Below are positions 9,736 through 21,388 of a stretch of DNA of 64,000 nt, piece by piece (positions within the stretch are counted from its first letter, which is position 1; each line of letters starts with the position of its first letter). A program made the translations under genes and the position numbers. Origin of the DNA: Tritrichomonas musculus (taxonomy: Eukaryota; Parabasalia; Tritrichomonadida; Tritrichomonadidae); NCBI GenBank assembly GCA_039105265.1, contig JAPFFF010000066.1, positions 372,001 to 436,000 on the forward strand, read 5' to 3'. Below the pieces are notes generated by a model. It was not told the origin of the DNA. It was given only the letters and a program-made list of their open reading frames with translations, and made no database searches.

Positions 9736-9784
9736 ACCATTTAATTTTCACTATTTGTTGTTTTATGTTTATTTTTATTGAAAA

Positions 9785-12700
9785 ATGGATGAAAATCAAC
9801 AACCTGAACAAAATCAACAACCTGAACAATTAACAGATGAACAACTCCTTGCAAAATATCAAGAAGCAAAACAAGATTTATTAAATAATAAGGGTGGTGT
9901 TATAAGTAAATATGGTGGATATATATTTCCTGATGAAGATAGTAGACAAGAATTTGATTGGTTGTATGATGCATGTTGTAAAGTATCGAATGAACCACCA
10001 AAATTAAATACAGTAATTAATTATTATCAAAAACATCCAAAGGAAATAGAGAATGAATGGATTGATTTGATTGAATACACTCGAGTAGTTTTAGATTTTA
10101 CGATTAACAGTGAAGTCAGAAATATTTATTGCCCTGGATTCGGTATTGCAGAAATTGATAAAGAATTTCAAATATGTAAAACCAATAATAAATCTCTACT
10201 GGATAGTTTGGAAAATTTTCGAAAATATAGATTGGACAGACTTTTTAAAGTATTTGGAATAGATGATGAGGAAATAAAAGAATGGAAAAGTAATTATCAA
10301 AGTAGTGGAGAATATCTTGGGTGGACAGAATTGGAAGCTGCTTTTTGGTGGAGTGTTTGTCAACGCATTTATCGATTTAATGGAAAATATGAAATTGATT
10401 ATCTTGTTAAAATTTTAGAGATTAGAGATCCACTCACAGATATTGTTTCATTTCGCGGAATCAGTTATCATCAAGAAATGGTCAAATTTTATTTAACAAT
10501 GAAGGATGATATTCTGAATATTAATTTCAACATTTTGACTGGTTTAATTCAAAATCAAGATTTGAATGCAACGGTTAATTACTTCAGATCAAAAATAACT
10601 CGAACAAGTCCGGCAGGAAATCAAATTATTTGTCCAAAAGAATTGTTTGACATAAGAGTATGGGATTATTATCAAGATGCAGCAAATAATACCATAAAAG
10701 ACGTATTTTCAAAATTGAAGTTGTTAGAAGAAAAATTTATTGAGTTGGAAGCACTTGGATGGAAAAATACATATATTGTTTACACATGGACCTTTTATAA
10801 ATTGAGAGAGCAAAACATTCGTTATCTCGAACCTGATAATGCAATTAATACATTTATTGATCTTACAAATATCTTACCCACACTCGGAACAGATGATTGT
10901 TTAAAATTATTATATGTTCCAGGAATCGAAACAACATATAATGCAATCGCTAAGCTGACTGATACACAAATAACTGCATTTAGAATCGACACTCAAAAAT
11001 CTAAAAATTATCAAAGAATTTTAGAAGCTCAGAGAATAAAGAAAAGAGCAATTTATGATTTAATTAGAGAGATTTATGCTGTAAAAAATCCAAACGTACA
11101 AGGTCAATTAACAGTAGACCAAGTAGATCAAATTTATTATACAAAATTCAACGAAAGATATAAAAATAATCAAGATCCATCTCAAATAAATGAACATATT
11201 CTAGATGAATTACAAAATGAATATAAAGAAATATCTCCTGAAAAAGCAAAATTGAAAATCGAAGAATTCCAAAAACAGAGGTTATGGTCAAATGAAGAAC
11301 TTTGGAGATTTTGTGTTATGTTTAACTATGCAAAAGGCATTGAGACAAGTGGAGATGCTGATATATTATGTGATTCGTTAAGTCAAGAATATGATTTGAA
11401 TTATTATGCTGCTAATGAATTTTTAAAAGATTCATTGGATCAATCAAATCCGATAGAAATGGAAAAATATATTGAAGCATGTATCGTAGCAATGTATGTT
11501 AATCTAATATTGATAAAAGAAAAGAATGGCTATTCTCGAAAATTATTTTGGGACGGCTTTTATTATAATATCCCACAATTACAGGAAACAAAAGAACATG
11601 AAGTAAATGAAGCAATTCAAGGATTAGGTCCGCAAAATTTGACAGATGAGCAACAATTTACACAAAAACATAATTTGACAATGAAGTGGTATCGAAAAGA
11701 ATATCAGAGAAAAAAGGATGAATTCAAGAAATTTTTAACAGATCATCCAGGACAACAATTTGAAACATTCGCAATTTTCCATGATCAATATCAAGAAGAA
11801 ATGATGAAAAGAGAAAAAAAGCAAAATGAAGAAGATGAGGCATTTGCAAAAGAAATCCAAGATTCAATTGAAATTCCAGAAAGAAAATTAGAGGCTATCG
11901 TTCAAGAATCAAATATGGAAATAGAGAATCCAGAAAGGGTTAAAGAAATAAAAAAACAATCTTTGCTTTTAGAAAAGGATGAATTATTAGAAGAATATAA
12001 GCAAAAGTGTTTATCCTTTTTTGAGGAGAACTCATATGGTTTACCATGGATTAAAATATCGAATTGGGCAAATTTAGATAACGAAATATCAGGAATTCAA
12101 AAGTTAATTGCAGAGGAGACAATACAGACGATTGACGAATTACAAGCATGTATGAGTGAACATTCACGAAATATGATTGATAATTGGATAAAAGTGATTG
12201 GAAAATTTTATTTAAAATTTGAGAATAACATTCAAACTACAAATGAAACATTGGACGCAGAATTGGGAAAACTAACAATTGTTAAACAAGCAGATAATCA
12301 TTATGCGAAAGATGACTTAGAAAAAATATTAACTTTATTGAATAGATCATTTCAAGATATTCGTTTAATCGTTAATGAAGAATTTGATTCATTATATCGT
12401 ATGACAGGAAATACAACAAATTTAGATGCAGAATCATATTATCAGAAAAAAATAATTCAAAAATTAAATAATGATTTTATAACAAGAGGTGAAGTACCAA
12501 CGAAAATAGAGGTTATTGAACAATTACAAAAAGGATCAGGATCAAAAATAGAAGAAGTAGAATTTCCACGATATCTTGGATTATATCAAAGTGCTGTGAA
12601 CGAAATATTAAAGCCGTTTAATTTAAGTAAGAACAAGTTAACTGAATTTTATTCATTATTTGTTAAAGATGGATCTTGTCAAGCTTTGTTCAAAGCAGAT

Positions 12701-15700
12701 AGAGAAAAACAATGGGAGAACAAATTAAATGAAACCTCAGAAATTGTTAAAAATTATCGAGATCGTTATGAACAATCGTTATCAAATCGAAAGAATATGA
12801 TAAAGGATCTAATTCAAATAGAACAAGAAACAAGTAAATATCGTCCAAATTCAAATTATAATCAAGCAGTAAGAAAAAGTGAATTGGAAGCTCTTTATAT
12901 AAACGGTGATCAAATTACAAAAGATTTGGACGAGGATTTATCTCATAGATTGAATTTCGCAATTCAAGAGAATGATATCGAACAGAAAGAAAATAAGAAA
13001 AAGAAGGTGTTGTCAATGTTAAATAGTCATGGATTACAAGTTGATGACGATACTCTGGAAAGATATACGGCAATGTATAATGATAAAGAAGGAAAACGAG
13101 CCGTGGAACAAGATATTACAAATGCAAAGACTACATTAACAAATAAATTAAAATCAGATGTACAATCAAAAATAACAGAAAATCTTATCAAAATTAATCA
13201 AATCGCTGAAAAAGTTCCAGGGGTTAGCTCAGTTGATGAAAATACAATCTTACAAAATGTTACAAATAAAATTTTATCAAATCCTAATCAAATAAATACA
13301 ATTATTGATGAGGAAGAAGAGAAATGGAAAGAAAAGTTGGAACAAGCATTAAAACAAGAAAATGATTATATGTCAGCAAAAATCGTCGAGATATTAAGAC
13401 AATCAAAGAGAAAATTTGACCAAAATGATGTTATACAAATAAGATCTCAATTTATTAAACAAAATGATATTCCGACTAAAGAAGCACAATTTGAAGAATG
13501 GCAAAGATCATGGATTGCTTCAAAACAAGATATTGATAAGAAAATGGGAGAAATAATAACAATAATAGCACAAAGAGCAAATCTAGAAGGTCAACCATTT
13601 GATCAACAGAAAGAAGAGAATGAAATATTTATAAAGGATATTGAATCAGAAACCGAACAAAGTAAAGCCTTAGAAAAATTACAAAATCGGCTCAATAATG
13701 AAAAATCTCTATTGAAATCTGTTCAAGATAAAAAGAAACTTGAGAATTTAAAAGTTCAAGTACAACATGCTTATGGAAGTGAATTTACTGATAACTTTTG
13801 GAATGGAATATTGGTCGATCAGAAAATTGAAAATAAAGAAGAGTATATCAAAGAATTAATTAAAAATAAGAATACAGAAAAAGGAAAAGAAGATGAGAAT
13901 TTGAAAAATGCTATTAACGAAAGTTTTACAACTCTATTTCCTGATTGGGATATCAATCAGTATCGTTTTGATCATTTAGTTCAATACTTAGTTTTGTATA
14001 CACCAAATGTAGAAACAAAAGCTGATTTATTAAAATATATGAATGATCATAAGGAAGATTTCTTCAGGGGAGGAATTGTAATGAAACGTTGGAATAAATA
14101 TTCATATAACAATAAAAAAATAGGGTTTCAATCATTAATTGACTATCGTTATAATTTAGACGAAATCTTTAATATGTTAAAGAGATACCAAGCTGAAATT
14201 CAAATTTTCGAATATTCACCTATTAAAATTATTGAATTGAAAAATGTTTCACCTCCGTTAAAATCAGATGGTCAACCAGATTATAATCAAATTATAACTA
14301 ATTACCAAAATATCGTTCAACAATACCAAAATTTAGAAAGACAAAAGAAAAATGATCAGGCCTTTTATCAAGAATTCAACGAACGAACAAAAAAGATTCA
14401 TGACAAAGAACAAAAAGATGACTTATTCAAAGAAGTTGTTGGCCATTGTAATAATTCAGGAGATATTCAACAATACTTGAATGCACGAACTTATTACATT
14501 TCTATGGGTCATGATATGGATAAGTATTTTGATAGATTAGAATTTGAAAAAGTTTATAAAAGTTATGAAGGAAAAGAAAATATGAATTTAAAAATGGACG
14601 TAATCATTGGAAATACAAAAGCAGAAGATATTCCTCAAATCAATATGCTCGAACAAGAATTACATAATCTTTATCCAACTCGATTTACTGACAAGAGATT
14701 TCGTGATGTAAAAATGACTTATTTCCCTCAGAATGGTTCTGCATATAAATTTTATTTAGAGTCTGAATTAGCTTATGACAAATATAAAAAATATCATGAA
14801 AAACAAAGTCATTTTCCAACATTTATGGATTATTTTCAAAATCAGACAAATGGTGATTTATCAACTCATGGACAGTATTTTCAAGATGAGGTTGCAGATA
14901 TCGAAGAAACAGAACGTGTTTTATCTTTGAATGATAACATAAATAACAAAATAAGAGAATTGAATGAATTTTTACCGAATGATGATCAATATTCAATAAA
15001 AAGAATAGCAGCTGCTTGGAGAAATAAAAATGTTGTTCAAGTTGGTGAATCTTTACAAAATATGATTAATAATCAAATCAATGGAAGAGATACGAATGCT
15101 AATTTGGATCAAGCTTTAATGATTTGGAAACAACATTTTCCTGAGGATCTCAAAAGTCCATCTGATTGGAGAATGGAATGGGAAGGAAATTATAATGCTA
15201 TCAATGCGATAAATAAATTAGGTGCGTTGTATGAATTTTATTATAAAACTCATCCTTGGGAAGGTGTTAATTTAAAGAAATTTGTAAGAGAGAAAGCGAA
15301 GGATTCAATCACAGAAGCTCAAAAAATACTTCAAGATTATTATGATAAAAATTATCACAATTATTCTGTCACTTGGGATCAAAGTAGTGTGTTTCATGAT
15401 TATCTTGAAAAATATTCAAAAGCATTTGGACGAAATTATGTTGAAGCTTGGGGGCATTTGTATGGAAAATTCAATGGAGATTTGAATGAATGTAATGATT
15501 TCTTTGAGAGTTATGAAAAAGTTAAGAAAATAAATGAGAAATTTCCGAAAAAAGGTAATAAATTATATAACGACGTCATTCAATACTTTAATGAATACAT
15601 GAAAATGACAGATCCAACAGTCAAATCTGCTTATCGAAAGAATTGGCAAGAGAAATATGATTCCTATAAGAAAACTTCAAAAACTTGGTCAACTGATAGT

Positions 15701-18700
15701 AACTATAAGAAAGCAAGAGAATTGTTAGCGAAAATAAAACCACAATATGTTTCTTATATAACTCAACCTGATTTAACTTGGACAAATGAAGAAATGTATG
15801 CAAACTATTTAATTCCTATTGTTTCAACATATTACAAACAATTAAACAATGGAAAAGATTATTCAATGACAGGTCAAGAAAAAGATTCAACATTATTTGA
15901 TCAAATTTTGGCGAAAGTGGAAGAAAAAGAACAAGATGAAGAAACGTGGGGAAAATCAGATGTTGAAGCAACATTTGAATCATATAAATCAACAAATCAA
16001 ATAGATTCAACATTAACATATAAACAATTGAAAGACAAATATAAAACTCCTGAAAAAGCTCGAATTGCTATTGAAATTGATAAATATAGAAAATTAATTA
16101 AAAATAGATTCTCTATATTTGATGAAGATTTGCCAGGTGATACTCGTTTTACTGGATATCATGAGACAGCCTTAGATTCAGAAGAAAGATTAGCTTGGTG
16201 TCGAAAATTTTATAGTCAAATAACACAAAATTATGCACAATCATGGAATTCACCTGCATTCAATGAAATTTGGCATAAATATCGATATTATCATAATGAT
16301 GATGAACAAACATCTTCAATAGAAAAGACAGCCGCGTTATATAATTTTGACTATAATAAAGGTAAAACTGATTTAAATTATAAATATCATTTAGATTTAT
16401 ATAATGACACATTCAAGAAAAAATATACTGTTAAAACAAAGAAGGATAAATATATTTCATTAACAAGTGATAAAGCAGGTGAGTTGACTGATGAACAGAA
16501 AGAACAAGTGATAGATATTATTCAAACAGCTGTTCGTGGTTATAATCAATATCGAAGTGATGAATTTCAAAATGCGTTATTAACGCTTAATAGACATGCT
16601 GATCGTGAATGGACAATTCATGATATAGTGCTTGAATATGAAGATAACTATCAAGGAGCATTATTCTTTTGTCAATGTCAAACTTTGAAATACAAATTAA
16701 TTGCTTTACTTCCAGATAAGGTCACAGAAATAAACGCAATTCCGAATTCAACGGATGGAAAGACAAAATTAGAAAAAATGTTACGTGAAGCTGAAAAAGA
16801 TGAGAGGTCATTTTTCTCTGTGACTTTTCAAGATCTACTCCGTCATTATAATCATATTACACAAGAAGTTCACGATGTTGATTCAATCAGAGACAAATTA
16901 GGAAAAAATTTCAAAGATTGTACAAATCGAATGAAGATAGAATTAATCAAATATGAATTAGAAACCGTATACGAATATCCAAAAGTGAAACTCAATGCAA
17001 TCAATGGTGACAATTGGGAACAAATATTAGATAAATTAGAACGATTACAAAATGAGTTGAATTTAAAAATTAATAAATTCGGAGGAGATACTGTTGTCAC
17101 TCGATATTGGAATGAATATGCAAGAACAGGGAATGCATTTAGTGATATCACAGAACTTTTGAAATATAAAGAATATGATATAGATGAGGCAAAGTATGAA
17201 TTCTTATCAAAAATATGGGAAAAATGGTCAGGACAAAAAGATGATCTCAAAGGAACAACACTGAAAGAAAAAATCAAAAACTTACAGATATTATGTGATG
17301 CTTATTTTGATAAATATAATAGATTCCGAAGTGATCCCGTATTGATACAATTAATAAATGATCACTCTAATAAAGTTACTTGGGAAACTCTCATAAACAA
17401 ATTTCAAACAGAAACAAATGTAGAAAAAGCAGTGTTTGATGCAAGAGCTTATGTTGCTAATGAAATGAATCGTGACCAATATGCAGTTATGCTACGAGAT
17501 TTGGGTGAAACGGACAATGACTATTTAAAAATTGAAGACCCTCAACAACTTTTCAAATATTTGGAAGATAAGATTCAGAGATATCATGAAAATAGAACAA
17601 AATGGACAACGTTAGATGCTGATAGACAGATTTGGAATTCGAATCATAAAGAAGATAAACTACCTGAATGGCAAAATGCTTATAAAAAATGGAAAGGTGA
17701 TTGGGATAATGCATACGAAGCACTTCGTGCAAATGCGTTAAGTGTTTGGTATAAAAATGAGTTTGGTAAGGATTATGTATCAGATAAAACGAATAAAGAA
17801 AAAGTTATCACATTAACTGATTTAAAGAATCGATATGACTCACATTATAAAGGAGTTGGGAAATGGAGGAGATATTGGAAAGATTACGACAAAAGATTCG
17901 AAAAGAAAACGACTTTTGAAGAGATTGTTAACTTATTTCAAGATGATGTTGACGCTGCAGAAGACTATTTTCTTTATCATATTATGAGAAGCAAATATAA
18001 AAATCAATTTGGTAAAGAGTTTGATGATCTGAAGAATCCAACACGAGAAGATATAAAAGATTTAGAAATTGAGGTGAAAAGATTAGATAAAGCTAAAAAT
18101 AAAGCAGCTAATGACCAAAAACTAAGAGACTTATTTGAAGAATATCAAAGAAAATATCCAGAATCCGATACTGCTGTAGTTTCAACAATACGTTCAATGT
18201 TGAACCAACATAATATGAATGTTGAAGAAACTAAATATTATCTAGAACTGAAAAATATTATCAAAGATTTTGAAACGAAATATAATTATGTAATTTCTGA
18301 TCACGATCTCATGGAAGGTGAGTATGGATCAACAAAAGAAGCTCAAATAAAGAAATTAAAAGTTGAATATCAAAGATTTGAAAATGAATATGATAAATTA
18401 CAAAACTTTCCAAAAATCAAAGAATATTTAGAAATTTATAATGATGATTTAGGTGAAGGAAAGAGTTTATTAGATTTGTTTAATAAAGAAGAGAATGATC
18501 ATAATGCTTACAAAACTTATTATGAAATATTGATAACTGTTCATAACAAAAAGAATCCGAATAAAGCAAAAGATATCAACCAGAAACCTCAAAGTTATTC
18601 AAGAGCATGTGATGATTTGAAATTAGAAGTTGAAAATATTCTTGAAGCAATTAGAAAATTCGGTGGAAACAAACAATGGTCAAAATTAACAAATGCAGAG

Positions 18701-21229
18701 AAAGATGAAATTGTGAAAGAATATAAAAATACCGAATATGGTCACGTTCGAATGGCAATGAAGAAAGATATTGAAAATTATAACAAAAAGAATGATAACG
18801 AATTTAATTTCGAAGTCGAACGGAAAAAGTTTGAGAAGAAAGGGAAAGATTTATCATTACTTAATAATTATGTGAAAGCTGCTTTACAATATTCATATGA
18901 TGAAAATTTAGATGATCTCATAAGTGAATTCAATGCAAATATTGACGATGAAAAATTGAAATTAGATTCAGAAAAACTTCAAACATACACAAATGCTTAT
19001 GAAATTGTTAAATATTGTAAATTAACTCCATTACAGAAAAGATATGAAACTGCTTTTGGCCAAAAAATAACTTTGGATCAAATGATGTATTACCCATATA
19101 AAATTCGTGATAAGGTTCAATGGAACATTCAAAACGAGAAAGATTTACAATTTGATATTGAGACAGCTTATCATGCAAATCTTGCAAGAATTGTTCATAA
19201 GGAATCTCTAGAATTTCAAGGAATACCAAGAAAAGAACAAGAAACATATGAAGAATATATTGATAATTTACGATATAATCCAGCTACTCAACAACATGAT
19301 AAAATTTCAGAAGACGAATTGATTGGTGAATATCAAATAGCGTTTAAATCCTTTGAGAAAGAAAAAACTGACACAGAAAAGAAAATAATTGAAAACATCG
19401 ATGCAATAAATAAAAATTTGGAAGAAGGTTCAAAAGTGACAAAAGATGAGTTGAAAGGATTAACATATTCAGCAAAAGATTTGGATTATGTGAACGCAAT
19501 TTTAGACTTCAAACCATTATATGAAAATCATTTTGGAAAAACAAAAATAAATGTAAAAGATATTGTTAAAAAATTTGCACCAGATAAGAAAAATATCGAT
19601 TGGGTATATGTTTTAGAAAGTATTGCATTTATACCAATTTTAGATGATCATAATGCACTTCAAAAGAAGAAAGGAACAATGAAAACAGAAGATGTTGCAT
19701 TTGTTCATCAAAGTTATATCGAACCAGAAATAGCAAAAAGAACAGATAAAAAAGTGACAGTAGATGATATTCGAAATGCATATATCAAATATAAAGAAAA
19801 AGTCAATACCGAAAAGAAAGAATTTTTCAAGAATCTATTAGAAGAATATCATAAACATATCGATGATAGTTCTGAAACATATGAAAAGCTAGCTGAGTTA
19901 TATCCGTCATTGGATGATTTAGAAAGATATTTGAAATTGAATCGCTATATTGCAAAGACGAATAAATATTATCGAGATCTGAAAACAAATTATAAGAAAG
20001 AAAATACTCTCTTAAAATATGATGATTATAAAGATAAACCATTGAATAATTTGGAACCAAGTATCATTCTTTTGCAACAAAAAGAGAATGAAGCAAAGAA
20101 ACAATGGGATGATGAGAAAGCAAAAGATGATAAAGAGAAAGAACATAAAAAGAAAGTAGAAGAGAAATTAAAAGATTTGAATTCGTATCGTCGAAAAATA
20201 AATATGACTGAAATTGGATTTGAAAGATTTAAGAATCAAGATACTGAAACTGCATTACATGAAATTCAAAATATGATAAATGAAGCTCAAGAAAAAGAAA
20301 GACAACAAAATCAAAATAATGGTAATACAATTGGTGGTGCATTAAGAAATACAGGATTCACAAATCCATTCAATAAGCCCGCAACAACAACAAATACAAC
20401 ACCAACAACCACAACAACAACAACACCAACACCAACAACCACAAATACAGATTTAACAATTAATGATGATTCAGAAAAGAAAGAAGAGAATGTTTGGGCT
20501 AAACGTTATGAAGGTGGAATTACAAGTTTAATTCAACAAAGTTCGAAAGGTAATGTATCAATACGCCAATTATTGTTAGAACAACAAAAGAAAAATAAAT
20601 TAAACGGAAAACCATCAATAATGTCTCAATTTAATGAAAATCTTCCTCCTAAACCAGTTGTTCCATATCAAACAAATTCAAATATAAATAATTTATTTTC
20701 ATCTAAAACAACAATGACAGAAGAGAAAGAAACACCAATAGAAAAGAAACCATTAGTAAGTCCAATATCTGAAAAACCAATGACAATGACAAAAATAGAA
20801 CCAGGAAAGAAAATTAACTTATTACCAACAAAAGTTGACGAACCAGAAGTAATTCAAACAAAATCAATGACTCAAATTTTACCAAGAAGAGGTCGGAAAA
20901 ATGCACCATTACGATTTAAAGTATTGGCTCAAAAACAGAAACCAATTGAAACAAAAATTGAGGAAAAGATTGATGATGATGTTGAGGAAGTTAAACCAAA
21001 GAAACCAACAATTAATACAAAAACTAAAGGAAATAAGAATTTGAAGAAACAAAAATCAGAAAGAAGTAAACTTTTGAAAAAGAAGAAGAAAGAACCAAAA
21101 AATAAATTTGATATTGATATTGATATTGAAGCGAAAACAAAACCAAAAATAATTGATGAAAAAAGTACAATCGACAAACTGGATCTATCAAAAACAAAAC
21201 CCGTCAAAAACCTATTATTGAACCCGTGA
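9785..21229 (+). CDS. Giant repeat-rich Polinton protein, 3814 aa
   Basis: The single uninterrupted frame of 11.4 kb is the largest gene in the window and fills almost a quarter of the element. It begins with a Gln/Pro-rich MDENQQPEQNQQPEQL. The bulk (residues ~30-3500) is helical and rich in Lys, Glu, Asn, Tyr and Trp, and seems built from degenerate modules of about 80-110 aa. Each module has a W/F..Y motif, a T-F/V..I..LF..N.D segment and an A..Y stretch (for example near W-KDYDKRF and W-NEYARTG). Near residue 3540 is a Thr/Pro-rich linker, followed by a basic, Lys-rich tail with IEPGKKINLL and KKKKKEPKNK. No enzyme motif was seen. It lies upstream of the ATPase and capsid genes with a late-type leader, so a structural (tegument-, scaffold- or tape-like) role is plausible but unproven. 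Confidence 0.75.
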   Translation: MDENQQPEQNQQPEQLTDEQLLAKYQEAKQDLLNNKGGVISKYGGYIFPDEDSRQEFDWLYDACCKVSNEPPKLNTVINYYQKHPKEIENEWIDLIEYTRVVLDFTINSEVRNIYCPGFGIAEIDKEFQICKTNNKSLLDSLENFRKYRLDRLFKVFGIDDEEIKEWKSNYQSSGEYLGWTELEAAFWWSVCQRIYRFNGKYEIDYLVKILEIRDPLTDIVSFRGISYHQEMVKFYLTMKDDILNINFNILTGLIQNQDLNATVNYFRSKITRTSPAGNQIICPKELFDIRVWDYYQDAANNTIKDVFSKLKLLEEKFIELEALGWKNTYIVYTWTFYKLREQNIRYLEPDNAINTFIDLTNILPTLGTDDCLKLLYVPGIETTYNAIAKLTDTQITAFRIDTQKSKNYQRILEAQRIKKRAIYDLIREIYAVKNPNVQGQLTVDQVDQIYYTKFNERYKNNQDPSQINEHILDELQNEYKEISPEKAKLKIEEFQKQRLWSNEELWRFCVMFNYAKGIETSGDADILCDSLSQEYDLNYYAANEFLKDSLDQSNPIEMEKYIEACIVAMYVNLILIKEKNGYSRKLFWDGFYYNIPQLQETKEHEVNEAIQGLGPQNLTDEQQFTQKHNLTMKWYRKEYQRKKDEFKKFLTDHPGQQFETFAIFHDQYQEEMMKREKKQNEEDEAFAKEIQDSIEIPERKLEAIVQESNMEIENPERVKEIKKQSLLLEKDELLEEYKQKCLSFFEENSYGLPWIKISNWANLDNEISGIQKLIAEETIQTIDELQACMSEHSRNMIDNWIKVIGKFYLKFENNIQTTNETLDAELGKLTIVKQADNHYAKDDLEKILTLLNRSFQDIRLIVNEEFDSLYRMTGNTTNLDAESYYQKKIIQKLNNDFITRGEVPTKIEVIEQLQKGSGSKIEEVEFPRYLGLYQSAVNEILKPFNLSKNKLTEFYSLFVKDGSCQALFKADREKQWENKLNETSEIVKNYRDRYEQSLSNRKNMIKDLIQIEQETSKYRPNSNYNQAVRKSELEALYINGDQITKDLDEDLSHRLNFAIQENDIEQKENKKKKVLSMLNSHGLQVDDDTLERYTAMYNDKEGKRAVEQDITNAKTTLTNKLKSDVQSKITENLIKINQIAEKVPGVSSVDENTILQNVTNKILSNPNQINTIIDEEEEKWKEKLEQALKQENDYMSAKIVEILRQSKRKFDQNDVIQIRSQFIKQNDIPTKEAQFEEWQRSWIASKQDIDKKMGEIITIIAQRANLEGQPFDQQKEENEIFIKDIESETEQSKALEKLQNRLNNEKSLLKSVQDKKKLENLKVQVQHAYGSEFTDNFWNGILVDQKIENKEEYIKELIKNKNTEKGKEDENLKNAINESFTTLFPDWDINQYRFDHLVQYLVLYTPNVETKADLLKYMNDHKEDFFRGGIVMKRWNKYSYNNKKIGFQSLIDYRYNLDEIFNMLKRYQAEIQIFEYSPIKIIELKNVSPPLKSDGQPDYNQIITNYQNIVQQYQNLERQKKNDQAFYQEFNERTKKIHDKEQKDDLFKEVVGHCNNSGDIQQYLNARTYYISMGHDMDKYFDRLEFEKVYKSYEGKENMNLKMDVIIGNTKAEDIPQINMLEQELHNLYPTRFTDKRFRDVKMTYFPQNGSAYKFYLESELAYDKYKKYHEKQSHFPTFMDYFQNQTNGDLSTHGQYFQDEVADIEETERVLSLNDNINNKIRELNEFLPNDDQYSIKRIAAAWRNKNVVQVGESLQNMINNQINGRDTNANLDQALMIWKQHFPEDLKSPSDWRMEWEGNYNAINAINKLGALYEFYYKTHPWEGVNLKKFVREKAKDSITEAQKILQDYYDKNYHNYSVTWDQSSVFHDYLEKYSKAFGRNYVEAWGHLYGKFNGDLNECNDFFESYEKVKKINEKFPKKGNKLYNDVIQYFNEYMKMTDPTVKSAYRKNWQEKYDSYKKTSKTWSTDSNYKKARELLAKIKPQYVSYITQPDLTWTNEEMYANYLIPIVSTYYKQLNNGKDYSMTGQEKDSTLFDQILAKVEEKEQDEETWGKSDVEATFESYKSTNQIDSTLTYKQLKDKYKTPEKARIAIEIDKYRKLIKNRFSIFDEDLPGDTRFTGYHETALDSEERLAWCRKFYSQITQNYAQSWNSPAFNEIWHKYRYYHNDDEQTSSIEKTAALYNFDYNKGKTDLNYKYHLDLYNDTFKKKYTVKTKKDKYISLTSDKAGELTDEQKEQVIDIIQTAVRGYNQYRSDEFQNALLTLNRHADREWTIHDIVLEYEDNYQGALFFCQCQTLKYKLIALLPDKVTEINAIPNSTDGKTKLEKMLREAEKDERSFFSVTFQDLLRHYNHITQEVHDVDSIRDKLGKNFKDCTNRMKIELIKYELETVYEYPKVKLNAINGDNWEQILDKLERLQNELNLKINKFGGDTVVTRYWNEYARTGNAFSDITELLKYKEYDIDEAKYEFLSKIWEKWSGQKDDLKGTTLKEKIKNLQILCDAYFDKYNRFRSDPVLIQLINDHSNKVTWETLINKFQTETNVEKAVFDARAYVANEMNRDQYAVMLRDLGETDNDYLKIEDPQQLFKYLEDKIQRYHENRTKWTTLDADRQIWNSNHKEDKLPEWQNAYKKWKGDWDNAYEALRANALSVWYKNEFGKDYVSDKTNKEKVITLTDLKNRYDSHYKGVGKWRRYWKDYDKRFEKKTTFEEIVNLFQDDVDAAEDYFLYHIMRSKYKNQFGKEFDDLKNPTREDIKDLEIEVKRLDKAKNKAANDQKLRDLFEEYQRKYPESDTAVVSTIRSMLNQHNMNVEETKYYLELKNIIKDFETKYNYVISDHDLMEGEYGSTKEAQIKKLKVEYQRFENEYDKLQNFPKIKEYLEIYNDDLGEGKSLLDLFNKEENDHNAYKTYYEILITVHNKKNPNKAKDINQKPQSYSRACDDLKLEVENILEAIRKFGGNKQWSKLTNAEKDEIVKEYKNTEYGHVRMAMKKDIENYNKKNDNEFNFEVERKKFEKKGKDLSLLNNYVKAALQYSYDENLDDLISEFNANIDDEKLKLDSEKLQTYTNAYEIVKYCKLTPLQKRYETAFGQKITLDQMMYYPYKIRDKVQWNIQNEKDLQFDIETAYHANLARIVHKESLEFQGIPRKEQETYEEYIDNLRYNPATQQHDKISEDELIGEYQIAFKSFEKEKTDTEKKIIENIDAINKNLEEGSKVTKDELKGLTYSAKDLDYVNAILDFKPLYENHFGKTKINVKDIVKKFAPDKKNIDWVYVLESIAFIPILDDHNALQKKKGTMKTEDVAFVHQSYIEPEIAKRTDKKVTVDDIRNAYIKYKEKVNTEKKEFFKNLLEEYHKHIDDSSETYEKLAELYPSLDDLERYLKLNRYIAKTNKYYRDLKTNYKKENTLLKYDDYKDKPLNNLEPSIILLQQKENEAKKQWDDEKAKDDKEKEHKKKVEEKLKDLNSYRRKINMTEIGFERFKNQDTETALHEIQNMINEAQEKERQQNQNNGNTIGGALRNTGFTNPFNKPATTTNTTPTTTTTTTPTPTTTNTDLTINDDSEKKEENVWAKRYEGGITSLIQQSSKGNVSIRQLLLEQQKKNKLNGKPSIMSQFNENLPPKPVVPYQTNSNINNLFSSKTTMTEEKETPIEKKPLVSPISEKPMTMTKIEPGKKINLLPTKVDEPEVIQTKSMTQILPRRGRKNAPLRFKVLAQKQKPIETKIEEKIDDDVEEVKPKKPTINTKTKGNKNLKKQKSERSKLLKKKKKEPKNKFDIDIDIEAKTKPKIIDEKSTIDKLDLSKTKPVKNLLLNP

Positions 21230-21273
21230 AACCTATTATTGAACCCGTGAAACCTATTATTGAACCCGTGAAA
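21211..21273 (+). repeat. Tandem 21-bp repeat, 3 copies
   Basis: The unit CCTATTATTGAACCCGTGAAA occurs three times in direct tandem array, with a partial fourth. It covers the 3' end of the giant gene and the short spacer after it. The unit is a multiple of three, so it could encode a short Pro-rich peptide repeat. Confidence 0.8.
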
Positions 21274-21388
21274 CCTATTATCACATCTGAAACTCCAAGT
21301 GTTATTTCAAATAATCCTCAATTAATGAAGTTCATGAATTCAAAGCTTTAAATTTATCTTCTTTGATTTTTATTTTTATTCAAAAATC

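Noticed and set aside
16870-17277. Antisense ORFs of 60-137 aa inside the giant gene and other large genes
   Set aside because: They are shadows of the real frames, with Phe/Leu/Ser-rich composition typical of reverse-complemented Lys/Glu/Asn-rich coding DNA.
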